Below are positions 43,450 through 50,606 of a DNA stretch of 64,000 nt, piece after piece (within the stretch, counting starts at the first letter, position 1; each line of letters opens with the position of its first letter). The stretch is taken from assembly GCF_042657185.1 (NCBI RefSeq), contig NZ_JBHSNN010000024.1; one strand, 5' to 3'. This DNA is from Ureibacillus thermophilus. GTDB taxonomy: Bacteria; Bacillota; Bacilli; Bacillales_A; Planococcaceae. The notes beneath the pieces are model-generated. The model did not search any database, was not told the origin of the DNA, and was given only the letters and a program-made list of their open reading frames with translations. A program made the position numbers and the translations under genes.

Positions 43450-44589
43450 TCACTTTTTTGCAACGGTTTTGGAGTTCCCTTCCATCAATTGTCCCTTGTA
43501 AATCACCTTTTGCACAGGTTTTTGCCCTACTTGTCTCAACAATTTCTTATAATTTTTCTCATCTTTGTATGAAAGAAGTGTCAACACTTCCCCGTCAGCA
43601 CCTGCTCTTCCGGTGCGCCCTGAACGATGCAAATATTGCTCCACTGTATGCGGCAAATCCACATGAATCACATGAGTCAGTCCTTCAATATCCAATCCCC
43701 GGGCAGCTAAATCAGTGGCAAGCAAGATGCGCGCTTCTCCCTTTCGAAAATCCTCCAACGATTTTTTCCGCTGTTCCTTCGTCATATCCGCATGCAAAGA
43801 TACTACTTTTGCATCTTTATATTTTAATTTCATTTCTTTCAATAACAGCTGATCTAAATGATTGACAAAAGCAAGGCCTCGAACGCCTTCTATATTAGCG
43901 AGCCTTCTTAACGCATCCGTTTTATCCCGCTCTTCTACTTTCACAAAAGAATGGACAACTTTCCCGACTTTGACCATATCTTCCGGCTTAATTTGAATAT
44001 TCAAAGGTTCCTTCATCATTCGGCTTGCCACCAACCGAATTTCATCGGTAATCGTTGCGGATACTAATACCACTTGCCGATTAGGGGACGCCCCTTCAAT
44101 AAAGGATTTCACGATGACCCGATACTCTCTGCTCAACAATTGATCACATTCGTCTAATACAACGATTTCAATTTCTCTCAATTTTAATTTATTAGTTCTG
44201 ACTAACTCATTGATTCGGCCAGGGGTCCCTACTACAATAGTAGGCTTTTTCTTCAATTTTTCTATTTGGCGTGCTATGTTTGCTCCTCCAATAAGCTGTT
44301 GAACGGTGATATTTGTTCCTTCACTCCACTCACGAATCACTTCTACAATTTGCATTGCAAGTTCTTGAGAAGGTGCAACAATCAATCCTTGAGTGCTTTT
44401 TTTTGAACCGTCCAATTTATGAAGCATTGGTAGCACATAAGCCAGCGTTTTCCCAGAACCTGTTGGGGATTCCGCCACGATATCTTTTCCTTCAAGCATC
44501 GCTGGAATCATTTCATCTTGAACTTTCATCGGTTTTTCAAATTTCCATTTTCTCTGTAATGTTTCGTTTAATAATTTTATGACTGACAT
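43450..44589 (-). CDS. DEAD-box-type RNA helicase (YfmL-like), motif II DECD
   Basis: Two RecA domains: Q motif region FEKPMKVQDEMIPAML, motif I SPTGSGKTLAY, motif Ia APSQELAMQ, motif II VVLDECDQLL, motif III LVSATI, then ATDLAARGLDIEGL and YLHRSGRTGRAG. Motif II reads DECD instead of DEAD. The 379-residue length without a C-terminal tail resembles Bacillus YfmL, a cold-shock and ribosome-assembly helicase. Start has only a weak Shine-Dalgarno match. Confidence 0.9.
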   Translation of the reverse strand: MSVIKLLNETLQRKWKFEKPMKVQDEMIPAMLEGKDIVAESPTGSGKTLAYVLPMLHKLDGSKKSTQGLIVAPSQELAMQIVEVIREWSEGTNITVQQLIGGANIARQIEKLKKKPTIVVGTPGRINELVRTNKLKLREIEIVVLDECDQLLSREYRVIVKSFIEGASPNRQVVLVSATITDEIRLVASRMMKEPLNIQIKPEDMVKVGKVVHSFVKVEERDKTDALRRLANIEGVRGLAFVNHLDQLLLKEMKLKYKDAKVVSLHADMTKEQRKKSLEDFRKGEARILLATDLAARGLDIEGLTHVIHVDLPHTVEQYLHRSGRTGRAGADGEVLTLLSYKDEKNYKKLLRQVGQKPVQKVIYKGQLMEGNSKTVAKK

Positions 44590-44673
44590 GGTTTCCCCAC
44601 CTTCCCATCTTTAGTTTACCACATATTAACAAGACTCCATTGCACCTTTCTTATAAGTGGGATGAAATGATGA

Positions 44674-44726
44674 AAAAAGAATTCGCTATTTGTGCTAGAA
44701 TTCTTTAGCACAATCCGAATTCTTTT
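44674..44726. terminator. Long hairpin between helicase and racemase genes
   Basis: AAAGAATTCG and TGTGCTA pair with TAGCACA and CGAATTCTTT across a small internal loop, with A and T flanks. It should terminate the racemase operon on the minus strand. Confidence 0.78.
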
Positions 44727-44735
44727 CAATTCATT

Positions 44736-45434
44736 TTATTTTTTTACTTCATATCCGCAGCGGATGATGGCCGTCTCTGCCAACACTAGCAACGAATCAA
44801 TATAGCGTTCTCCCAATTGTAAATTTTTATTTACTACAGAAAGTTCGGTGCATCCTAAAATAATGCGGTCACAATCGAGGGCGAAAACCGCTGCTTCAAT
44901 GTCGCTCCATTTTTCCCTCGTTACTTCTTTCCCGGATTTTACATGATCATAAATGATCGACATCACCAATTTTTGCGTATGTTCATCCGGAATGACCGGC
45001 TCAATCCCTTCTTCCATCAGCGCCTTTTGATACACTTTCGAATAGATGGTGCCGTCTGTAGCTAAAATCGCTGCTTTTTTTGCTTCTAGACTTTTCGCCC
45101 GTTTCGCTGTCTCACGAATCATGTGAATCACAGGTATAGGCGAGCCCTGTTGGATTTCTTCGTAAAAAGAGTGGGCCGTATTGCATGGGATGCATACTAA
45201 ATCGGCGCCATAGGAAGCGAGTTTTCGCGCATCTTCAATAATGACAGGCACCGGATTTTGATTGGATTTCCCTAAAATGAAAGCGGAGCGGTCGGGAATT
45301 CTTGTATCATTGTCAATAATGGTATGAAGATGTTCTTGATCGGTTTTTGCATTTGTCAGGCGAACAATGGCTTCCCCTAGAAACATTGTTGCCAAGGGAC
45401 CGACTCCGCCTATAATACCTAACGTTTTTTTCAT
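44736..45434 (-). CDS. Aspartate racemase family protein
   Basis: Two-cysteine, cofactor-independent racemase. GIIGGVGPLATMFLGEAIV is the N-terminal signature; catalytic cysteines are in CIPCNTAHSFY near residue 84 and ILGCTELS near 195. It follows the ATP-grasp gene with a TAATG overlap. In Enterococcus faecium an aspartate racemase and a D-aspartate ligase sit together and make the D-Asp cross-bridge of peptidoglycan; the same arrangement here suggests this enzyme makes D-aspartate for the wall. Confidence 0.88.
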   Translation of the reverse strand: MKKTLGIIGGVGPLATMFLGEAIVRLTNAKTDQEHLHTIIDNDTRIPDRSAFILGKSNQNPVPVIIEDARKLASYGADLVCIPCNTAHSFYEEIQQGSPIPVIHMIRETAKRAKSLEAKKAAILATDGTIYSKVYQKALMEEGIEPVIPDEHTQKLVMSIIYDHVKSGKEVTREKWSDIEAAVFALDCDRIILGCTELSVVNKNLQLGERYIDSLLVLAETAIIRCGYEVKK

Positions 45435-46654
45435 TATTCCGCCAAACCTTTTTTATTAAAGTATTTTTTATATTTTCGATAGTAATTTAATTTATTTAAC
45501 GTGAGCTTAATCCACCGTTTTGGATTCATATCGTATGGATAATAGAGGGAGTTTGTATATCTTCCTTCACGGATTAATTTTTTTGCTTCGATTTTCAATT
45601 TTTCATTGGTAGCATATTTGAACAAAACCCCTTTTGGGATGACAAGCCATAGATGTTTGTTGTTCGCATAAGTTAATTCTTGTTTAATATTAAACACATA
45701 GTCATCTGCCACATATTTCATTAAATTGTAGCCTGCCGCTGTCACAAAATAGCTGGAACGGCCGTTTCGCAAGTTAATCTCAAACAAATTGTATTGCCCA
45801 GTTCTTGGATCTTTTTTCATATCGAAATTCGCAAAACCGGTAAATCCAATGTCTTCAAGGAAATAACGTACCTGGTCCATCAATTCTTTATCATAAGTTG
45901 TAATTATTGCCGCATAGCTTCCTATTCCTTCCGGAGAATGCTCCTCTAAAATCGGATTGCCCAAACACATTAGTTTCACTTTGCCGTCTTTTCCAACATA
46001 AGCGTTTAACACGCGCATATAGGAATCGTCTCCTGGAATAAATTCCTGGATGATTAAATTATCTTTATAAGTGGAGCTGTAAATGGCGTCTAATATTGCA
46101 TTTTTCTCTTTTTCATCATGGGCGACAAACACTTTTTTCTTTCCAGGGAACTTGCATGCCCAATAAGCGACGGAATTGGAAGCTTTAATGATGATGGGAT
46201 AATCGAACGGAATTTCAAAGTCTTTATAATTTTCATAGCTGATAATCGTTGTTTTCGGATATTTAAAGCCGTATTTTTCGCACATACTATAGAAATTTTC
46301 TTTTAATAAAATTTGATCCATCAACGATTCATCAATATAAGGCACGATAAAATGTTTCTGCAATTCAGGTTTATTTTTAATGATTAATTTTGCATAATCA
46401 TCTCCGCAAGCTAGGAGCAGAAGTTTCGTATCCTTATATTTTTCTGCAATTTTTTCTAATGCTGGCAAAAATACTTCTTGTTTATTGAATTGATCCACTT
46501 GTTCAAAGATGATGATTTTGCTGTCTTGCGTCGCTGTTAAGTGGGAGCGGCCCACCACTAGGGACTTTATTCCATAAGCTTCATGGAAGGCACGAGCCAT
46601 TCCATAGGCATTCATGTCTGAACCGCATAAAACTGGCAAGAATGGTTGAGTCAT
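45434..46654 (-). CDS. ATP-grasp ligase, likely D-aspartate ligase for the peptidoglycan cross-bridge
   Basis: About 406 residues with an ATP-grasp core: FDYPIIIKASNS (ATP-binding Lys), NLIIQEFIPGDDSYM, and YNLFEINLRNGRSSYFV, which supplies metal-binding Glu/Asn and resembles the end of Enterococcus Asl(fm). That enzyme joins D-Asp by its beta-carboxyl to Lys of the stem peptide. Pairing with an aspartate racemase and the known Lys-D-Asp walls of Lysinibacillus and Ureibacillus support the call. Start MTQPFLPVLCG is preferred; 13 extra codons up to 46693 are possible. Confidence 0.78.
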   Translation of the reverse strand: MTQPFLPVLCGSDMNAYGMARAFHEAYGIKSLVVGRSHLTATQDSKIIIFEQVDQFNKQEVFLPALEKIAEKYKDTKLLLLACGDDYAKLIIKNKPELQKHFIVPYIDESLMDQILLKENFYSMCEKYGFKYPKTTIISYENYKDFEIPFDYPIIIKASNSVAYWACKFPGKKKVFVAHDEKEKNAILDAIYSSTYKDNLIIQEFIPGDDSYMRVLNAYVGKDGKVKLMCLGNPILEEHSPEGIGSYAAIITTYDKELMDQVRYFLEDIGFTGFANFDMKKDPRTGQYNLFEINLRNGRSSYFVTAAGYNLMKYVADDYVFNIKQELTYANNKHLWLVIPKGVLFKYATNEKLKIEAKKLIREGRYTNSLYYPYDMNPKRWIKLTLNKLNYYRKYKKYFNKKGLAE

Positions 46655-46815
46655 TGTTTCTTCATCTCTCTTCATTACTTTATTTGCATACATTTTTCTT
46701 GACTAAATTGAAAGTAGCATGAAATGGTATCAAAATCAATTATTTGGACAAAGGAATTATTGAACTGTAATCATTAGAAAAGTTAAAAACATTCTGCCTT
46801 TTTGAAATAAAAAAC

Positions 46816-47156
46816 GAGGTTGGGACAAGAGGCTGGGACAAATCTAAAAAAACATCATTTTCTCCAAGGAGAAAATGATGTTTTTTTGATATGTTATTAA
46901 AATTGATTTCCGTTCCGGGGACGCTTTCCGCGGGCCCGGCTCGAGCCTCCTCAGAGCTCATTACTTCGCTCCTGCGGTGTCTCGAGACACGGGCTGATCC
47001 CGCAGGAGTCGCCCCGTCACTCCAATCAATTTTTAGTTATATCAATTTTTTATCAAAACTCTTTCAACTGCCCCTTTAATTTTTTGTTTATGTCCCAGCC
47101 TCTTGTTATCAAACTTTTTCAACTGCCCTTTCATTTTTTGTTTATGTCCCAGCCTC
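46816..47156 (+). repeat. Remains of an outer repeat-element copy interrupted by R4
   Basis: GAGGTTGGGACAA (46816-46828) lies directly left of copy R4, and a second right arm (ATCAAACTTTTTCAACTGCCC ... TTTATGTCCCAGCCTC, about 47108-47156) lies directly right of it. These look like the two ends of one older element whose middle has been replaced or split by the inner copy. The whole nest sits between the D-Asp ligase gene and a small gene on the minus strand. Confidence 0.75.
46829..47102 (+). repeat. Dispersed inverted-repeat element, copy R4 (core type B)
   Basis: 274 bp, the same length as R2 and differing from it at two positions only (A for G in TCCTCAGAGC; A for T in GGGCTGATCCC). Ends ACAAGAGGCTGGGACA and TGTCCCAGCCTCTTGT form a perfect 16-bp inverted repeat. 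It has the same internal hairpin and palindromic core as R2. Reading frames across it are spurious. Confidence 0.92.
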
Positions 47157-47397
47157 AGGCATTGTCAAAATGGTACTTTTCATCCGGGGATTCTTTTCGA
47201 AAAACTTCTTCAAGCAGCTCATCGCCTTCCGCTTTCACCCGCTTATTCAATTCATCGACCGGAATTGCATCCACCGTCTGCATATCCTCATGCAAATCAA
47301 AGATACTGACATTGTCTGATGGAACGCGGTCCGGTTTTTCTTTATAAGGCATTTCAGCAAATCGCTTTTTAGATTTTGGCAATGAATCTTTTTTCAT
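47155..47397 (-). CDS. Small acidic hypothetical protein
   Basis: About 80 residues, highly charged (KKDSLPKSKKRFAEMPYKEK near the start; DELNKRVKAEGDELLEEVF later), soluble and helical. ATG at 47397 follows AAAGGAG at 10 nt; a TTG three codons upstream is possible. Its TGA stop is formed partly by the edge of the repeat element (TGAGGCTGGGACA), so the element may have changed its C-terminus. Family not recognised. Confidence 0.6.
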   Translation of the reverse strand: MKKDSLPKSKKRFAEMPYKEKPDRVPSDNVSIFDLHEDMQTVDAIPVDELNKRVKAEGDELLEEVFRKESPDEKYHFDNA

Positions 47398-47445
47398 CGT
47401 CAACACACTCCTTTACGGTAGTATGTGTTGAACATCCTTCTTTAT

Positions 47446-48144
47446 TCAAGCCATCATATATTCTAATTTTTCGGCAAAGCTTATATTGTTTGGATTCCAT
47501 CTTCTATTTGGACATTGGTACACTTTGTAAGGCAGACCAAGGGCTCGAACAAATTCAGCAAATTTTCCATCAAACCAAGGCGGACTCCATGCGCCAGAAC
47601 GACAAATATGTACCACGCTTGTTTTTATTCCTTTATATAAATCATCCCATTTTATATAATCAATGGAAAATGCTTTATTCATTTCTTTGAAAAATTCCGG
47701 TTTTTCTTTTGTGAAAGGACTATAAATGATATAGGCTTTTTTGATGATTCCATTTTGTAAAAGCTTTCCAAGCCAATTGGCGCAATTTACCTCAAATTTT
47801 AAAGAATCTAATCCACCATACCCCAAATCCGAATGGGCATCAAACAGATAGACTTCCTCCACGTCAAATTTTTCAGCAATTTTGTATGATAAAGCATGAG
47901 AATCCGATACGTAGATGTTCACATGTTGGTCCCATTTAAAAAATTGTTTGATTTTATCCCAAAATGAATCCACTTCATCGGAAAGGGAGAAAAATTTCTC
48001 AAAATCCTTTCCATAGGATTTGTATTGAAAATATTTTTTATACCATAAATCATGAATCGTCCGTTTGTTCTCAACACTTGATGCAATTTCTTGATTTTCA
48101 GCGGAAATGAAATAATCCCAGTCAATGGACAAAAGACTAGTCAT
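47446..48144 (-). CDS. Hypothetical protein with arginase-like metal motif
   Basis: A 232-residue soluble protein. SIDWDYFISAEN at the N-terminus and VYLFDAHSDLGYGG near residue 103 resemble the metal-binding patterns (DxD, DAHxD) of the arginase/UPF0489 fold. A later stretch, VVHICRSGAWSPPWFDGKF, is distinctive. ATG at 48144 follows GGAGGG at 6 nt. I cannot name a substrate; hydrolase activity is a guess from the motif. Confidence 0.6.
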   Translation of the reverse strand: MTSLLSIDWDYFISAENQEIASSVENKRTIHDLWYKKYFQYKSYGKDFEKFFSLSDEVDSFWDKIKQFFKWDQHVNIYVSDSHALSYKIAEKFDVEEVYLFDAHSDLGYGGLDSLKFEVNCANWLGKLLQNGIIKKAYIIYSPFTKEKPEFFKEMNKAFSIDYIKWDDLYKGIKTSVVHICRSGAWSPPWFDGKFAEFVRALGLPYKVYQCPNRRWNPNNISFAEKLEYMMA

Positions 48145-48308
48145 TCTAATCCCTCCAAAAATCAAAGAGTATTGCTACTAAAATCGTAATACTCAAAAAA
48201 TGGAAAATCAAATGATGGACTCTACTTATGCAAAGAAAACATATTTTTAGAGAGGAAATTTATATTCTGGTAGAATGGTAAATATAGAAAAAGTTAGGAG
48301 GGATTTAT

Positions 48309-48869
48309 ATGTATGATATAGCCATTATCGGAGCAGGTCCTGCTGGAGGAAGCGCTGCGATTTTCACAGCAAAAGCAGGAAAAAAAACAGTGATTTTAGA
48401 TAGCGATCAAGGTGTTACAAAACGCGCAATGCTATACAATCACTACGGTGTAAAAGAAATTACAGGCCCTGAATTAGTGAAAACGGGAATTGAACAAGCG
48501 AAACATTTCGGTGCTGAACTGATTGAAGCAAAAGTGACTGGCATCACTAAAACCGAAAATGGATTTAAAGTGCAATATGAAAACGGAGAAGTAGAAGCAA
48601 AACACGTTATCCTTGCCACAGGATTTTTAACTGACCTCGCTGAAAGCATCGGCCTTAAAACAAAACCTGGAACAGAACCAAGAGTCAAAACTATTTTTGA
48701 TGTAGATGCAAACGGAAAAACAAATGTGGAAGGTATTTGGGCTGCTGGCACTTGTGCGGGAGTAAGCGTCCATACTATCATTACTGCTGGAGACGGCGCA
48801 AAAGTGGCGATCAATGTCATCAGCGAATTAAACGGCGAACGTTATGTAGATCACGATGTATTAAAATAA
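48309..48869 (+). CDS. Short FAD-dependent oxidoreductase (thioredoxin-reductase-like, lacking the NAD domain)
   Basis: 186 residues. GAGPAGGSAAIFTAKAGKKT is the FAD-binding dinucleotide fold; KHVILATGF and the C-terminal GIWAAGTCAGVSVHTI resemble the second FAD motif of thioredoxin reductases. The whole middle NAD(P)H domain with its CxxC pair is absent. The frame is intact, with AGGAGGG as Shine-Dalgarno sequence and a terminator downstream, so it is a real short protein rather than a broken gene. Its electron donor is unknown. Confidence 0.8.
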   Translation: MYDIAIIGAGPAGGSAAIFTAKAGKKTVILDSDQGVTKRAMLYNHYGVKEITGPELVKTGIEQAKHFGAELIEAKVTGITKTENGFKVQYENGEVEAKHVILATGFLTDLAESIGLKTKPGTEPRVKTIFDVDANGKTNVEGIWAAGTCAGVSVHTIITAGDGAKVAINVISELNGERYVDHDVLK

Positions 48870-48884
48870 TTGCTATTTTAATAA

Positions 48885-48916
48885 CCGGGGAAGCGGTTCT
48901 CTTCCCCGGCTTTTTT
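48885..48916 (+). terminator. Terminator after the short oxidoreductase
   Basis: CCGGGGAAG pairs perfectly with CTTCCCCGG, followed by C and T6. Confidence 0.92.
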
Positions 48917-49008
48917 ATTTATATGGAAGCAATGTTTTTCCACAAAATTAAAAAAATTTTTGTACCCGCTTTCATGATATAATATTTCAAACAAAAGGAG
49001 TGATTGTA

Positions 49009-49098
49009 ATGATTGCAAATTACAAAAATATTTTAGTTGCCATGGACGGTTCAAAAGAGTCTGAGGTCGCTCTTCGGCAAGGAATAATAAAAAAATAA
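49009..49098 (+). pseudogene. N-terminal stub of a universal stress protein (UspA family)
   Basis: ATG with AAAGGAG Shine-Dalgarno sequence opens a 29-residue frame, YKNILVAMDGSKESEVALRQ, which is the first strand and helix of UspA proteins; it then ends abruptly in IIKK and TAA, followed at once by a terminator (49117-49144). The remaining ~110 residues of the domain are missing, which points to a deletion that removed the body of the gene but kept its promoter region (TATAAT near 48978) and start. Confidence 0.72.
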
Positions 49099-49116
49099 TT
49101 TTCTTACAAAATAATG

Positions 49117-49148
49117 AAAACGCCTCAAAATGTAGAGGCGTTTTCGTT
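49117..49148. terminator. Bidirectional terminator
   Basis: AAAACGCCTC pairs with GAGGCGTTTT around an 8-nt loop; it separates the stress-protein stub from the convergent spore protein gene. Confidence 0.88.
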
Positions 49149-49158
49149 TAATCATTAT

Positions 49159-49620
49159 TTATTTATTTTGTTTTTGCGGATTTGGATTAAAACCGCCTTC
49201 TTCTGCAATTTCTTCTCTTACTTTTTGGATGCTAGTTCCAGCGGCTGTCTTTGCTGGAGCTGGGCTTGGCTGAGCTTTACTTGAAAAACCGCTTTCTTGG
49301 GCAATCTCTTCTCTCACTTGCTGGATGTTTGTTCCAGCGGCTGTCTTTGCTGGAGTTGGGCTTGGCTGAGCTTTACTTGAAAAACTGCTTTCTTGGGCAA
49401 TCTCTTCTCTCACTTGCTGGATGTTTGTTCCAGCTGGTGTCTTTGCTGGAGTTGGGCTTGGCTGAGAAGAACTATTTCCAAAACCGCCCTCTTGTGCTAT
49501 TTCTTCTCTTACTTTTTGAGGGTTTGTTCCAAAAGTTGAACTTGAACCTTGGGCATTTTGACGTTTTACTTCTTCCATATTTGTTCCAGTTTGTGTAAAT
49601 GGTTTATTTTGATTCGGCAT
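49159..49620 (-). CDS. sspE: Gamma-type small acid-soluble spore protein with extra repeats
   Basis: Spore-core storage protein degraded at germination. Five copies of a GTNxQxVREEIAQE-like unit (first degenerate, GTNMEEVKRQNAQ) are joined by proline/alanine linkers such as AQPSPTPAKTAAG; SspE of Bacillus has the related TNAQQVRKQN units. Two central units are nearly identical at the DNA level, a sign of recent internal duplication. AGGAGG precedes the ATG, and a sigma-G-like promoter lies upstream. The proline-rich linkers differ from the glutamine-rich ones of Bacillus. Confidence 0.82.
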   Translation of the reverse strand: MPNQNKPFTQTGTNMEEVKRQNAQGSSSTFGTNPQKVREEIAQEGGFGNSSSQPSPTPAKTPAGTNIQQVREEIAQESSFSSKAQPSPTPAKTAAGTNIQQVREEIAQESGFSSKAQPSPAPAKTAAGTSIQKVREEIAEEGGFNPNPQKQNK

Positions 49621-49648
49621 TTGTACACCTCCTAAAGTGTTATGCCTT

Positions 49649-49677
49649 TATCATGCTAATTTCTCATCAATTTATTC
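49649..49677 (-). promoter_or_regulatory. Sigma-G-like promoter of the spore protein gene
   Basis: Minus strand GAATA, 17 nt, CATGATA, matching the forespore sigma-G consensus (GNATR ... CATNNTA). It lies about 30 nt before the gene start, the expected place. Confidence 0.65.
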
Positions 49678-49838
49678 GCTGCAGCCGACACTTATTTTCT
49701 TCCAATAAAAAACATATTACTTGGCATAACGGGAGAAAATGTTTTAGAATATTTCCCTTGTAATCGGAACATACCAATTTTGCATTTTCTTATTTGTCCT
49801 TTCATACAATAGTGCATGTCCTGCGATGGAGGAATGTC

Positions 49839-50408
49839 ATGTACTATATACAGAAAGGACTAGCCATACTGATCGGCAGCATTTTATTATCAATCGGCAT
49901 CAATCTTTTTCTGGCTCCTTATGAAATTTTAGACGGCGGCATTATCGGGCTTTCCCTCATTTTGCATTATTTGTTCGATTTAAAAATTGGATTAATGGTG
50001 ATTATGTTGAGCCTGCCAATCTTTGTGATGGCATGGTTTAAATATAGACCATATTTTTACAACAGCATTCACGGATTGCTTGTATCTTCCGTCATTATTG
50101 ATCTGTTGAAACCCCTTCGTTTTCTTTTAGATATTGGAGCCATTTACGCAGCCATTATTGGAGGAACCTTCGTCGGCCTTGGCATTGGCATTATGCTAAG
50201 ATTTAATACAAGCACCGGAGGAACGGATTTACTTGCCCAATTCATCAGCGACAAAACAAATATTAATGTTGGAGTGATTATTTTCATCATCGACTCCATC
50301 ATCGTCCTCATTGGAGGAATTTTGCTCTCTGCCAGCACACTCCTATTGTCCATCGTCGCCATTACCTCCGTTGGTATTGCGACAAGCGCAGTTACCAGAA
50401 AGGGATGA
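49839..50408 (+). CDS. YitT-family membrane protein (DUF161), short form
   Basis: 189 residues, about five helices: AILIGSILLSIGINLFLAPYEILDGGIIG at the N-terminus and GLGIGIMLRFNTSTGGTDLLAQ are YitT hallmarks. Full-length YitT proteins (about 280 residues) have an additional C-terminal cytoplasmic DUF2179 domain, which is missing here. GGAGG precedes the ATG at 49839. Function unknown. Confidence 0.85.
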   Translation: MYYIQKGLAILIGSILLSIGINLFLAPYEILDGGIIGLSLILHYLFDLKIGLMVIMLSLPIFVMAWFKYRPYFYNSIHGLLVSSVIIDLLKPLRFLLDIGAIYAAIIGGTFVGLGIGIMLRFNTSTGGTDLLAQFISDKTNINVGVIIFIIDSIIVLIGGILLSASTLLLSIVAITSVGIATSAVTRKG

Positions 50409-50424
50409 TTCATAAAAACAAAAA

Positions 50425-50470
50425 GGGACTGTCCAGAAAGTGTAAAACTTTCAGAACAGTCCCATTTCTA
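50425..50470 (+). terminator. Terminator after the YitT-family gene
   Basis: GGGACTGTCCAGAAAGT pairs with ACTTTCAGAACAGTCCC, one mismatch, with a short T-rich flank. Confidence 0.75.
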
Positions 50471-50483
50471 ATAGTAAAATGCT

Positions 50484-50601
50484 TTGAAAAATCTTCGCTC
50501 CTGCGGTGGTCACATTAAACGTCTCGTCGCAATTTATCTGCGGCGAAGCACTAGCTAAAGCCGCAAAGGGGGCGTCTCAACTTTTCAGAGCCCCCTTTTT
50601 T
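50484..50601. repeat. Degenerate relative of the repeat-element core
   Basis: CTTCGCTCCTGCGGTG matches 16 bases of the type B core exactly, followed by divergent GC-rich sequence (GTCTCGTCGC, TGCGGCGAAGC, AAGCCGCAAAG) similar in style to the cores, and a hairpin AAAGGGGGC/GCCCCCTTT with T6. The usual ends are missing. It fills the gap between the YitT-family gene and the EamA gene. Confidence 0.5.
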
Positions 50602-50606
50602 ATAAA

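Noticed and set aside
43365..43865. 166-codon plus-strand frame opposite the helicase and aminopeptidase genes
   Set aside because: Antisense shadow of two well-supported genes, with no start signals.
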